From contig JAHCVI010000001.1 in assembly GCA_019096155.1 (NCBI GenBank), forward strand, positions 8,990,001 to 9,054,000: a stretch of 64,000 bases of DNA, in the 5' to 3' direction. Below, in pieces: positions 21,680 through 31,765 of the stretch (position 1 is the first letter of the stretch; each line of letters opens with the position of its first letter). The notes beneath the pieces were generated by a model. The model did no database searches. It was not told where the DNA came from and saw only the letters and a program-made list of their open reading frames with translations. Source of the DNA: Staphylotrichum longicolle. Lineage: Eukaryota; Ascomycota; Sordariomycetes; Sordariales; Chaetomiaceae. Made by a program: the position numbers and the translations under genes.

Positions 21680-22672
21680 ATGTCGAGCCCAACAAGACCT
21701 ACGAAAACATCACCAGCTCCAAGCTCGCACGCAGAGACTTCAGGTCCAACCATCATTCTCAACGATTGCCATGGGGTGAGCATCAACGCTAGTCCTGGCG
21801 ACGACCCTGGTGCTTCCTCAAGGCTGCCTGTGTCAAGAAACGATGAAGAAGAAACCCGCATCCACATCGCCATGCCGGGCCACGCACATGAATCCACGCG
21901 GCCGCCCGGCTCCCCGCGCAGGTACCGCGGTCCCAACGGCTGTTTCCATCGGGGCAGACCAGCATCACCACGCTTCCCACGACCTCCACCCAGAAGCTAT
22001 TCGCCGCGGCCAGGGCAGCATAGGGTTCAATTTCAGGTCCCTCCCTTCCCCTTCAACTCCTTTCCCGCACCTCAGACCCGGACCACCAACTTCCTACGCA
22101 GCGCGCACCCCCACCCCAACCTCCCTTCTTTCTGGACTGCCGGGGCGCGCGAGCAGCCGCACCCCAACTCTCCAGCGTCGACGGACTCCGACTCCGACTC
22201 CGATGCCGACGACACGCCCTCCGTCCCCGCAGCTTATACCCGGCCCGCTCATGTCCTGCGCCCGGGGTCTCGCTACCCATACATCCCTCACCTGTATAAC
22301 TCCAACGCCAGGACATGGATTCCCGTCAACCCCAGTGCTGAACAGTGGGGCCCGCCGGGCTACAGCACCCCCTCGCCGACAGAGTCCGATGTCGACGACA
22401 CGGCAGCCATCAGCGACGACGACACGGATGAGGATACCCGGTTTCTCCGTCAGGGGCAGGGCGGTGGCGCCCGTTCCAGGAGGTATGAAGGCGCTAGAGG
22501 AGCCTTGGGTATTGCTCGTGGCCAGTTTGGCGACGGTCAGGACCCGGTGCGTATGACGGAGAGTGAGCGGGAGAGGTACGCGGCGCGGCTCGCAAGTGTG
22601 TACGAGCAAGCTGTGCGGACTGATTTCCGCCGAGCCCCCTTGGTGGTTCAGGGCTCGAATGGTGGACGATAG
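21680..22672 (+). CDS. Pro/Ser/Arg-rich protein of unknown function
   Basis: A single frame of 330 residues from the ATG at 21680. The open frame extends upstream to 21509, but that stretch starts with a non-ATG codon. I do not recognise a domain. The protein is mostly disordered: it is Pro-rich (RPPGSPRRYRGP, PRPPPRSYSPRP), has acidic Ser/Asp tracts (STDSDSDSDADD, ISDDDTDED) and one more ordered C-terminal helix (SERERYAARLASVYEQAVR). No signal peptide or membrane segment was seen. Compositional bias leaves some risk that the frame is spurious, but the alternation of acidic and basic tracts and the clear stop favour a real gene. Confidence 0.5.
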   Translation: MSSPTRPTKTSPAPSSHAETSGPTIILNDCHGVSINASPGDDPGASSRLPVSRNDEEETRIHIAMPGHAHESTRPPGSPRRYRGPNGCFHRGRPASPRFPRPPPRSYSPRPGQHRVQFQVPPFPFNSFPAPQTRTTNFLRSAHPHPNLPSFWTAGAREQPHPNSPASTDSDSDSDADDTPSVPAAYTRPAHVLRPGSRYPYIPHLYNSNARTWIPVNPSAEQWGPPGYSTPSPTESDVDDTAAISDDDTDEDTRFLRQGQGGGARSRRYEGARGALGIARGQFGDGQDPVRMTESERERYAARLASVYEQAVRTDFRRAPLVVQGSNGGR

Positions 22673-23211
22673 AACGGACGGGTGACGCGGCGGGGGGAGG
22701 CATCGATGGAAGAGGGGAGGACAGAGACGGTTCAGAGCAGGAACTCTGGGTCGAGTGAGGAGACGCTGGTGGAGCGTGAGCCCGTCGACGGACGGGAGGG
22801 AGATGAAGGTCACCCGGTGTCGGCGAATGGGACAGCGTACTGATGGGCTTGGGGGTGGGGGGAAGGAGTTGACGGCACAGGGGCTTGCAATGCGCTGCTT
22901 TCTCGGTATCAACAAGGTTAGAAAGTTGACCCAGCTCTCAGTGATCTATTATACGATCTCTCATTTATCATTGCAATGCCTGAGTAAGAATCGGGAAACA
23001 GCTGAGACTTCAAATTCCATGGGTGGTGAATGCCATGCCAGAAAACAAACGAAACAATGTGTGATATCTAACCCCATTATGCAACCCGCCGCAATTTGTT
23101 CTCAACAGTCTACGTTATGTACGTCTCAGGGTCCCAAATAAATCAGTCATCTTGAAAGACGAGCAAGTCCATCCTCCGCCTCCGTTACGCCAACCCGACA
23201 ACACACCACCC
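22673..23211. other. Convergent 3' spacer
   Basis: About 540 bp between two convergent unrecognised genes, with the downstream half AT-richer. Nothing else was seen. Confidence 0.35.
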
Positions 23212-24192
23212 TCACAGCATCTCCTCATCTTCCCTCATCGCCATGAGCCGCCCGTACTGATCCGCCATGGCGTCCTCCCTCCCCCACCCGGCTCCCACAT
23301 TGGTCGTCTTGTACACGGGGTCGGCATGGGACGGGTTAAAAGTCGGCATACCCCCAGCGCTGCTGGCGGGGGCAGCAGCCGCGAGCAAACTGGTCACCTT
23401 GGCGGGGGGCGCCACAGCCTCAGCATAAGCCCTGCGCACGGAGTCCTCGTACTCACGGCGAGCCATCTCCTCGTACCCCGACGCCATGTACGGCTCCATG
23501 TAGTGGTAGGCGGCCGCCGACGCGACCATCCAGCGGCCGTCGCCGGCCTGGATCGGGGTCAGGGGCGTGCCGTCGAGCGACATGACCGCTTCCGGCTGCT
23601 CGGGCGCGGGTGCCGCCGAGGGCTCGTCCTGCATCATGCCGAACTCTTGCTGGAGCTGCTGGTCGATGAGCTGCTGCTGCTGCTGCTCGAAGCGCAGGCG
23701 GGCGAGGGCTTCTTCTTGCTCGACGGTGGTCTGGCTCCAGGTGAGGGTCGGGTTGTCGTTGCTGTTGGTGGGCGGGCAGGCGCGCCAGAGCTCGATCAGG
23801 TGGAACTTCTGGGGGGTGTCGACCGTCTTGAAGAGCTGGAGCTGGGCGGAGGAGAGGCCCGAGGTGTCTACGTTGTGCTCCCGCAGCACCTGTTCTACAG
23901 CAGCGTGCTCGCTCTGGGGCGGTTCCGAGGCGGGCCGGGGTGGCTGGGCATCATGCTTTGCTACGTGGGCAGAGTGGTTGTAGTGTTGTGAGATGTAAAC
24001 GATCTTGCGCTCCTCCTGAGGCTCCTGGACTGCAGGTGCGGGTGCGGGTGCGGGTGCGGGTACTGGCACTGGTGCCGGTTGAAACACGGGGTCTAGAGTG
24101 AGGTTGCGCGAGAAGAGAGCTACCAGTTCCTCCTGTGGCTGCATGTTTGCGTACACGGCAGCCATGATGCGGGTAGTACTGGGCTGCGACAT
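23212..24192 (-). CDS. Gln/Ala/Pro-rich conserved-looking protein, unknown function
   Basis: An uninterrupted frame of 326 residues with an ATG at 24192. No family is recognised. Visible parts: a Pro-Val/Pro-Ala run near residues 39-54 (APVPVPAPAPAPAPA); a helical middle containing FKTVDTPQKFHLIELWRACPP; a Gln-rich coiled-coil-like stretch (RFEQQQQQLIDQQLQQEF); and a Tyr/Met-rich part (YHYMEPYMASGYEEMARREY). No signal peptide or membrane helix was seen. The mixed helical content makes this a better coding candidate than neighbouring GC-driven frames. A nuclear or regulatory role would be a guess. Confidence 0.6.
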   Translation of the reverse strand: MSQPSTTRIMAAVYANMQPQEELVALFSRNLTLDPVFQPAPVPVPAPAPAPAPAVQEPQEERKIVYISQHYNHSAHVAKHDAQPPRPASEPPQSEHAAVEQVLREHNVDTSGLSSAQLQLFKTVDTPQKFHLIELWRACPPTNSNDNPTLTWSQTTVEQEEALARLRFEQQQQQLIDQQLQQEFGMMQDEPSAAPAPEQPEAVMSLDGTPLTPIQAGDGRWMVASAAAYHYMEPYMASGYEEMARREYEDSVRRAYAEAVAPPAKVTSLLAAAAPASSAGGMPTFNPSHADPVYKTTNVGAGWGREDAMADQYGRLMAMREDEEML

Positions 24193-25620
24193 TGGTTAGC
24201 CATCTCCGTGTCTCCCCGAGGAATGCGGTATCGAGTTTTGTGGATCAGTACCTCGGGAAAGCAACTGGTCCAGTCAAGTTCGGGATACCACGAGTCTGTC
24301 GGTGCCGTTGCTGCTGTATTCTGTGGACAGTCCGAGAAAGCAAGGGAAAGATGCGGTTGGAGGGGGGGTTCTGGTCGGGATTCGCAGCGGGCTGCAAGCA
24401 ACTTCGTTTCTATTGACTATGCTATGTACAGCAGAAGCCGTCACTTTGTGGGAGGGTTCAACGACAAAGGCGGCGGCCGGAATGACACGTCGAGCCTCGA
24501 AGCAATCGCGTCGAGTCAGTGTCTCGAGAGGGGAGGGCAGGTGCAACGGCAGAGGAGGGCTGGACAATGGCGGGGCAGAGCAGCCAAATTAAGCACTCAA
24601 AGATGCAGTCAAGTAGAGGCGGTGGCAAGCAGGGCAGATGCTGGGGCGCTGCAAAGGAAAGAGAGTAAAGGGAAGTGATGTCGAAGGTGCAACAGACCCA
24701 AACTCGATTTTGAGGTCCGACAGGCAAAAGAAATGGCTTCCCGGCGTGGTATGACACTTAAGGGACAATTCACGAGGTGAGAAGAGGCAAGACCCGGATG
24801 GAAATGATGAGGGGCAAGACGGGCCGTGCCAATTTTGTTGAATGGAGGGGGCATCTGCCAGGCAGGCACCAGCCCAATAAAGGCAGTTGGTTGTGCAGCT
24901 GTCAGGCTTCAATGTCCACCTGGACGAGCAACTCGCTTCCAAATCCTGGGGTTGAGAGCCGGGTTTGTGACCATTGGGCAGTCACACATTTCAACCTTGC
25001 CCACCGCCGTCATGCGGTCGGCGGGCAGGCGCCCTGAAACAGGCCCAATAAAGCGGCAGTGTCGAGTCACCCCAATGAAACCGCGACACGATGGGTGAAG
25101 AAAGGAAAGAAAGAAAAGGATAACGAACGAAGCCGTAGACCCCAGGAGTCCTCAAACAGAACAGTTCCCAGCCCAAACTGGGGAACGACAACGCGACGGA
25201 GGCAATCCCCCTGAATTTGAAGGGTCCAACAGTGACGTCTCCACGATGGGCTGCAGATCGGCTGAGCAGAGTCCAAACGGGTCTGTTCTGGACCCACTGG
25301 AGGGGCTCGCAGGAAGTGGGCCCGAAACACCGCCGGCAGGGATCTCAGGTTCCAGGCGGAGCAAGCCACATTATCAGCGCCACAAATGACGTCGACCAAC
25401 CAGCCCATCCCAGCAACATTCCCACTTTCACGACAGCCTGACGACCAAAACACCAAGTCAACGTGTCACATTGTTCAAGTTCCGGTTCACGTATCCTCTT
25501 CTGTGTTTGACTTGCATACTCTCTCGCATTGCTTGTGCATACAAACCTAATCCACATCTCAACCACAGATCCTCTCTCGTATCAGACATCAGACAGCAGA
25601 CCTCTTTACAGTAATTCAAC
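24193..25620. other. 1.4-kb divergent intergenic region
   Basis: Spacer between the Gln-rich protein gene and the J-protein gene. No convincing gene, tRNA or repeat was seen. Confidence 0.4.
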
Positions 25621-26652
25621 ATGGCTTCGCGAACTGGCCGCCCGCCCAATTACTGCCTACCTTATGCATCACAGCACCCCACTCTTCGCTCACATACTAA
25701 ACCAACACCAGACGCAATCCTCGACGTCCCAAACAGCCAACGCCTCTCAAATCCGCGATGCCTACAAACGGTAACCCTCCCTCCCTTCCCCTCGCGTGAC
25801 CCGACCAACCCACCAGACCCTCCCCCAAAAAACAAGAATTCCCCTAACCAACGACCCCCAGCGCCGCCCTAAAAACCCACCCCGACCGCGTCCCCGCCGA
25901 CCACCCGGAGCACGCCGAGCGCACCCGCAAGTTCCAGCTCGTCAACGACGCCTACTACACCCTCTCCGACCCGACCCGCCGCCGCGACTATGACGCCCAG
26001 CGCAAGCTCTACTCGGGCTTCTCGACGGGCGGCCGCACCTCCGGCACGTCACAGCAGCAGCAGAACATGCCCGGCGGCTTCGGCTTCAACACCGGCGCCG
26101 ACCCCTTCGCCACCGAGGACGAGGAATCGTCCGGCGCAGGTGCCGGGCCGGGAGGAATGCCCGGCGGCATGCCCTTCTCCTGGGCGTGGAACTTCTTCAC
26201 GGGCGGCGGCCAGCAGGGGCAGCAGCACCGGCAGGAGGAGCGGGAGCGGGCCGAGCACGAGCAGTTCGCCGACGTGTTCGAGGAGATGCTGCGCGAGGAA
26301 GGCATGGCGGACCAGGGGCGCCGGCCGACGGGCAAGTTCTGGAGCGTGCTGGGCGGCGTGAGCGGGGGCGCGCTGGGGTTCATCGTCGCCAACGTGCCGG
26401 GCTTGGTCGCGGGCGCGGTGGCGGGGAACCGGCTGGGTGCGGTGCGGGATGCGAAGGGGAAGAGCGTCTACGCAGTGTTTCAGGTGAGAGTTTCTTGCGG
26501 TTTTGGTGGGTGATGTTATGCGGGGTGGGTTTGGGTTGGTGTTTGTTTTGCTGACTGACTTGGGGGACAATTAGGAGCTGCCGCAGACTGATCGGGCGAG
26601 GTTGCTGAGCCAACTGGCAGCGAGGGTGTTGAGTCATGCGGTTGGGGTTTAA
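25621..26652 (+). CDS. J-domain (DnaJ-like) protein, 5' part disturbed by a frame break
   Basis: Hsp70 co-chaperone with an N-terminal J domain. Later exons are clear: 25862-26483 encodes AALKTHPDRV with the HPD motif, then FQLVNDAYYTLSDPTRRRDY, and 26575-26652 ends in ARVLSHAVGV. Introns 25771-25861 and 26484-26574 are ordinary. The 5' end is odd. MASRTGRPPNY (25621-25653) and the helix-I-like YAILDVPNS are in one frame only if 25655-25711 is removed, which would be an intron with a weak GC donor. SQIRDAYKR then continues in another frame, so about one base is surplus or two are missing near 25735-25740. A shorter model from the ATG at 25663 avoids the break but loses J-domain helix I. The Gly-rich middle and the small-residue segment GGVSGGALGFIVANVPG suggest membrane contact. 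Confidence 0.7.
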
Positions 26653-27000
26653 ACAGCTGAGCATGTATTTTGATGTGGTTGTTAATGTGGGTTGGGCGTT
26701 GGAGTTCTGGTTGTCATGTCTGCTCGGGATGGACTGGGAATGGTAGAGGCTCTGGCGATATACCGAGAGATGTTTCTGTGGCTTTGGAATCGAACTCGAG
26801 CTTCTGTGTTATCGGCCTGCACAGGGATGCACTTATGAACTTGATCAAATGACGTGTTGATGTCCCTCCGTCTATCCGTTCCATATCAGCGATCCTTTTC
26901 GTCGAGTGCTAGCATATGTACAACCATCCAAGCCTCCCCTCACACCATCAATACTCCAAAGCATCGCAACCACACCTTCTATGCCCATCTTATGCCCCAA
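26653..27000. other. Convergent 3' spacer
   Basis: About 350 bp between the J-protein gene and the Erj5 gene; no feature was seen. Confidence 0.35.
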
Positions 27001-28483
27001 TCACCTCTTCTTGGTCTTCCGCTTGCTCGCCTTGCCGCCCTGCTTCTGGCTGCCGCTCGTCTTGGCCTGGCCCAGCTCGTCGACCGACTTCTCTAGCAGT
27101 TCAAAGTCCTCGGCAGAACCGCTGCTCGGCGTGGGCTTGCCGGGCTCAGAGTCCGCATCGTCGTCATTGTCCAAGACTTCGACCTCGGTGGTCTCCTCGT
27201 CGTCGTGCTGGGACAGGTCGTCGGCGCGCTTCCCGAAAAGACGGCCGAGCGTCAGCTGGTAGGCCCACAAGGGGAGGCGCACGACGGCGGTGTCTTTGAA
27301 GGTAGGCTGAGCAAGCTCGTTGGGCTGACCCAAAGTTAGCTTTCTGTCTCTCGTCGAGGCGTGGGATGGAAGGGAACAGCAGAGTAACTCACATCAAGCA
27401 GGAACTCGGCCACGTTGCCGTCTTCGTCCTCCTGCTCCAGATAGACGTCGCCCAGGGAGTCGACGACAAGGACCTTGCCGTTTTCGGCAACGACGCGCTT
27501 CTTGGCTCCAGTTGGGCCGCTGCCTTGGGGCTGCGGCTGGGGTGTGGCAGATCCCGAGGCGGAGGGCGAGCCCCTGCCACGACGGGCCTTGCGTCCGCCT
27601 CCCTGCGCGCTCTTGTCCTTCTTCGAGTCACGTTCCTGCATCCGGCGCATCTTGCGGTTCATCGGCACGGCCCGGCCTTCCTCGTCCTCATACATTTGCT
27701 GCGGCGGGGGCGGGGGAGGAGCAGCGGCGGGCTGGCCATCGACGCCGGGGACGTTGAGGCCGAGGTTCTCGCCCCAAGCAGCGTGGCGCGCAAACTTGAT
27801 GTACCGCTCGACGAACTCGCGCTGGCGCTTCCAGCTCATGTACAGGGCAAGGTAATGCGCGCCACCGCCGGCGAAGAGGAAGACGCCGAACATGGCAGTG
27901 CCCAGTCCCGGGCGGTAGCGGCTGTAGTAGTACTCGGTGCCCTTCCAGGTGGGGAACCCGTTGGAGAGGAAATGGTCATACCGATCGCGACCGGGCCCGC
28001 GCAGGACGTCGGCGACGATGGACAGGCGGGCCTGGCGCTCCGAGGCGCGCTTGACAGCGGCCTTGACCTCGGCGGAGGTGGGCGGCTTGGTCACCTGGAC
28101 ACCCGGCTTGCCCTTCTTTTGCTTGGCCTTCTCCTTCTGAGCCTTGACGCGCTCGGCGGCGAGCTGCTGCCTGACCTTGTCGGGATGGAGCAGGCGGGAC
28201 TTCTTCTTGTACGCCTTGTTGATGTCATCGTGACTAGCCGAGCGGCTGACGCCGAGGAACTCGTAGAAGGTGACATCGGGTCCCTCGTGGGCAATCAGCT
28301 CGTCGCGGACGCGGAAGATTTCGCGGTCTGTGAAGAAAAGTCTCTGGTCAACATCTGGACAGATTGCAGTGTTCGGGTGCTGGAGCGCATCGAGAGACAG
28401 GGGAACTTGCCTTCCTTCGTCCACGCTGCTGTCAGCGGCGTCAGGAGGGCCAAAAGGCCGAGAGAGATAGCCGAGAACTTCAT
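27001..28483 (-). CDS. ERJ5: ER-membrane J-protein Erj5
   Basis: A 443-residue ER co-chaperone from three exons: 28483-28411, 28327-27393 and 27324-27001. Residues 1-20 form a signal peptide (MKFSAISLGLLALLTPLTAA). The J domain follows at about 40-140 with HPD at residues 72-74 (LLHPDKV) and a Lys-rich insert after it. A membrane helix spans about 166-188 (FGVFLFAGGGAHYLALYM). The cytosol-facing rest is basic and Pro-rich and ends in KRKTKKR. In yeast, Erj5 helps maintain ER folding homeostasis. Intron 1 uses a GC-AG pair with an otherwise strong donor (AAG|GCAAGT); intron 2 is GT-AG (27392-27325) with a GCTAAC branch site. It converges on another J-protein gene. Confidence 0.88.
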
Positions 28484-29132
28484 GATAGCATTATCGCATG
28501 CGCGAGGTGCCTATTGAGTTGTTGGCACAGAAAGTGTGTTGTGGCTTCCGAGCGACAGAAAGTTCCAAAGAGACACGCTGGAAGTTTTGCGCTGATGGAA
28601 CTTGGGAGGTCTGGCCTCGAAGATTTGGGCCCGCCAAGACCTGCCCTTTTAGGCGCGACAGGGATGGAAAAGCCCCTTTCGCTCCACCCAAAGCCCGGAG
28701 ACCCCACCGAAAGCTTGAGGCTCCGTTCTTTAGTCGCCAAAACAGAAAATCATCGTCAATACTTCGCTTGTTGCAACTATTCAGCGGATTTTCATCAAGG
28801 ATTTGACATTCTATTGGCTTCAAAGTATGCCCTTTGCGTCAGTGAAGGTCATATGTCGCCTGCCAACTTCAGGTGATATTGTCTTTTGAGCTTGTCTGTG
28901 AGAATCTCAGATATCTATCTGCTGCCCTGGAGGCCTGGACCACAATTGTCGTCGTGTAACTCCTCACGACTCACTTTTTCGGTACTTTCAACTCTCAATT
29001 ATGGCATTTGCCGCAGTGTTTGAAATGTCAGTAGAGTCTGGGCTGTGTGACGTCTAATTTGTTCCTTTTCCCCAGCAGTACCAAGTCATCTCAATCCAAA
29101 TCATCAACCATTCGATAGCCGAAAAGGCTGTT
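28484..29132. other. Intergenic spacer upstream of Erj5
   Basis: About 650 bp between the Erj5 start and the 3' end of the ankyrin gene. It should hold the Erj5 promoter; no distinct element was seen. Confidence 0.35.
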
Positions 29133-31516
29133 CTAATCGTCGTCCACCCACGCGCCAGGCATAGCCAAAGGAGGGTTCTCAATCCAGTCCCAAAAGTCTC
29201 TCACAAACTCTTCCACATTGGGGTCCAACTCCCAGATGAGATCCCAGTCCTCGGGCCGCGGTCCGTATTTGAAGCCTCGCCACCGGTATGGGCCTTCGCT
29301 GGAGCTCCTGTCATTGAAATAATCCTTTGGGGGCCAGTGCACCACAGGCTCCTGGAATACAGGATCCAAGGAGGACCAGTCCTGAAGGTGGAAAACGGCC
29401 ATCTCAGCTTCTCCGTAGGCCTCCAAGTCGTGGCCAGCTTCCAGTAAATTCTCTAGCAAGTGCCTGATGTGCGCTCGCAGCAATCTCTTCCAAAGCTGAA
29501 GTGGGTTTTGTCTCCTGTTGTTGGAAGTCGTCCCTTCCGCCAAGATCACCACCCGCATCGCCATGAAGCCGTGAACCAAAGTTGTCCTCCTTTCTTTGCA
29601 ATCCGGAGCACTGAGGTCGGCGATATCAACCAGAGAGGCCATGTCACGCATGACAAGTCGCATCTGCTCCCACGCTGAAGCTGGATCACACGAAAGATAT
29701 CGTTTGTGTATGGACCGGCGTCCCCGGGTTCTTTGCTGCAGAGTCCAATATCGCGCGCTCTGCTTGAAGTATAGGCGAGCGAATTCTTGTAGCATGGTCA
29801 ACCCTGAAGATGGGCACCGGTGACGGAGGTCTTCGGCATGGAAACGGCCATCGGGGTGAAAGAATCGACACACTGTCTTGACATTGACTTGGTCCAAAAA
29901 TCCCAGAAGTTGTAGGAGTCCGATCCGTACATCGAGTTCCCACTGATAAAAATCGGGGAAGATGTTTGTTCGGAAGAACTCGAAGAGTTCGGCACTCGAG
30001 ATCATCTCCCTTACGATCATATGTTGGATCCCAAGAGCCATGGCAGGCGGGGATTTCTGGGGCCACCTGTGGGCTTCGTCGTACACTCCTTTTGACAGCA
30101 TCAGTCTGTGAAGGCTGATGAGCTGAGCGTCTCCAATTTCGTTTGATCTGCCTACACCAAGGCTATAAGCTGCGTCAGCCTTGAATCGGTCTTCAAAATA
30201 AGCTTGTTAGTCATTGCTCCTCACAAGGCAGTCGGTTTAAAATGATCATGACCCCCAATATTGTCAGCCGAAAGGTCAAGTCCCATTTGGACCAAGGGTT
30301 CAATAAATGACCACCGTTTCAACACGGCCAACTGCTTCTCACTTAGTGCCATGTATTTTCCGACGATGAGCATAAGGGGAACTGACGTGGAGGAGGGTCC
30401 AGCCGTCCGAGTTCACGCTGAACGGTGATGCTCGCCCAGTGCTGAACAGGTTGTACAGGTCCTCAATCGCTCCGTTGTGAATCACATGAAACAGTTCAGA
30501 GTTGTCCGGAAGAACCGCGTACTGCCTGAGATGACAGGTCCATCCAGAGCAAGCCAGCGAGACCTGGAAGTCCCAGGCTTTGCTTAGTAGCCATCTTGGA
30601 GGCACGACGCAAACTCCGTAAGCTTGGACGGCCAGGTGCCGGTTAGTTCAAGTCCCCATATGATATGGTCCCGGGCGGGTATTATCTGCATCTTCACTTA
30701 CCCGTTTCCGCACAGGGCCCATCAGATTCTTCCTCGGTCTTGGTCAACACGAAACCCAACTGCGCAAGCAGTACGCTCAAAAGGCGCCTCCTTTGCGGAG
30801 CGTATCTCTTGAAGGGTGTTTGGATAGATTGCGGGAATGCTTGAAGATTCTCATGATGTCTCTCTTTGTTGTCCAGAACGTCCGTTGACTTGTACGGACT
30901 GTCCTGGGTCGTTTCAGGCTGAGAAGCGTCTGACGATGCAAGCACGCTGGAGATTTCGGCAAGAATGAGCTTAGGCTGTTGTCTGATTGAGGACCTAGTT
31001 TGTGTGAGTTGAGATGGAGGCGAGGCTAGGAATGCTCTCAAGGAGCGAATGATATACACACATGAGGTTGAGTTGGAGAGTAGCGTTCAGCGAGGCCAGA
31101 GCTTTTTCGAGCCGCTTTTCATAGCTCGCCAGTGTCTCCTTCTTCAAGACGACTTGCGCCTTCGCCAAAAGCCTCTTTTTCTTCCTCGACGAAGCTATGT
31201 CCGCGGCAAGATCTTCGACAAAGTCTCCCAGCTTCTTCTGAATCTGGCGACAGCGCCGTAGGGCGAGCTCTTGAAGACGCGTCAAGCATCTGCTACTGTT
31301 GGGCCCAGTGCTCAATGCCGAGGTCTCCAGCTCGGCTTCAATCGCAGCGACAAGTTCACCTGCCACTTCGAGGTCGTCCAACATGTTCTGGACGGTTTCC
31401 GGGGCATCCTTGACCTCTCTCCACAGTTGAATGAGGGAGAAAACCGCCTGGCCTACGGTCTGGGCGGCCTGGCCGACGGCGATACCGCTGGCAACGACGC
31501 TGAGAACCTCTGCCAT
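29133..31516 (-). CDS. Ankyrin-repeat protein with fungal Helo-like/NACHT-type N-terminal domain
   Basis: Five exons (31516-31062, 30994-30702, 30613-30387, 30331-30253, 30190-29133) join in frame to 703 residues. The N-terminus, MAEVLSVVASGIAVGQAAQ, is typical of the fungal N-terminal domains found ahead of NACHT or ankyrin modules in NLR-like and Helo-like proteins. A helical coiled-coil-prone region and a basic segment follow. Next come ankyrin-type repeats: NSELFHVIHNGAIEDLYNLF, then SVNSDGWTLLH, then a degenerate IEPLVQMGLDLSADN. No NB-ARC or NACHT P-loop is visible. The C-terminal 350 residues are helical, Trp-rich near the end (DWDLIWELDPNVEEF), and match no named domain I know. It starts 250 bp downstream of the RNA-ligase gene on the same strand. 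Confidence 0.75.
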
Positions 31517-31765
31517 GGTGGTAGGGCCTGTGATGATAATGACTTGGAAAGGGGGATTCTCGTATGCAACGGCAAAAATCGATCTTCTAAGTGCGATAGC
31601 TAAGAAAGAACCCGACGTCGCCAACAGGAGAGTCGGCCTACCGAAGAGCCTGACCGACCTGGCGGCCTGAAAAGCCGAGCTGAGGGGGTACCGCATACGT
31701 CTGCCATCCGCAGCAAATCATCGCAAAGCTGTTGGCAGACCCGGCCACCCTCCTGCATGCACAGC

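Noticed and set aside
24028..24075. GCGGGT tandem repeat
   Set aside because: It is the coding sequence for the Pro-Ala run of the minus-strand protein, not an independent repeat element.
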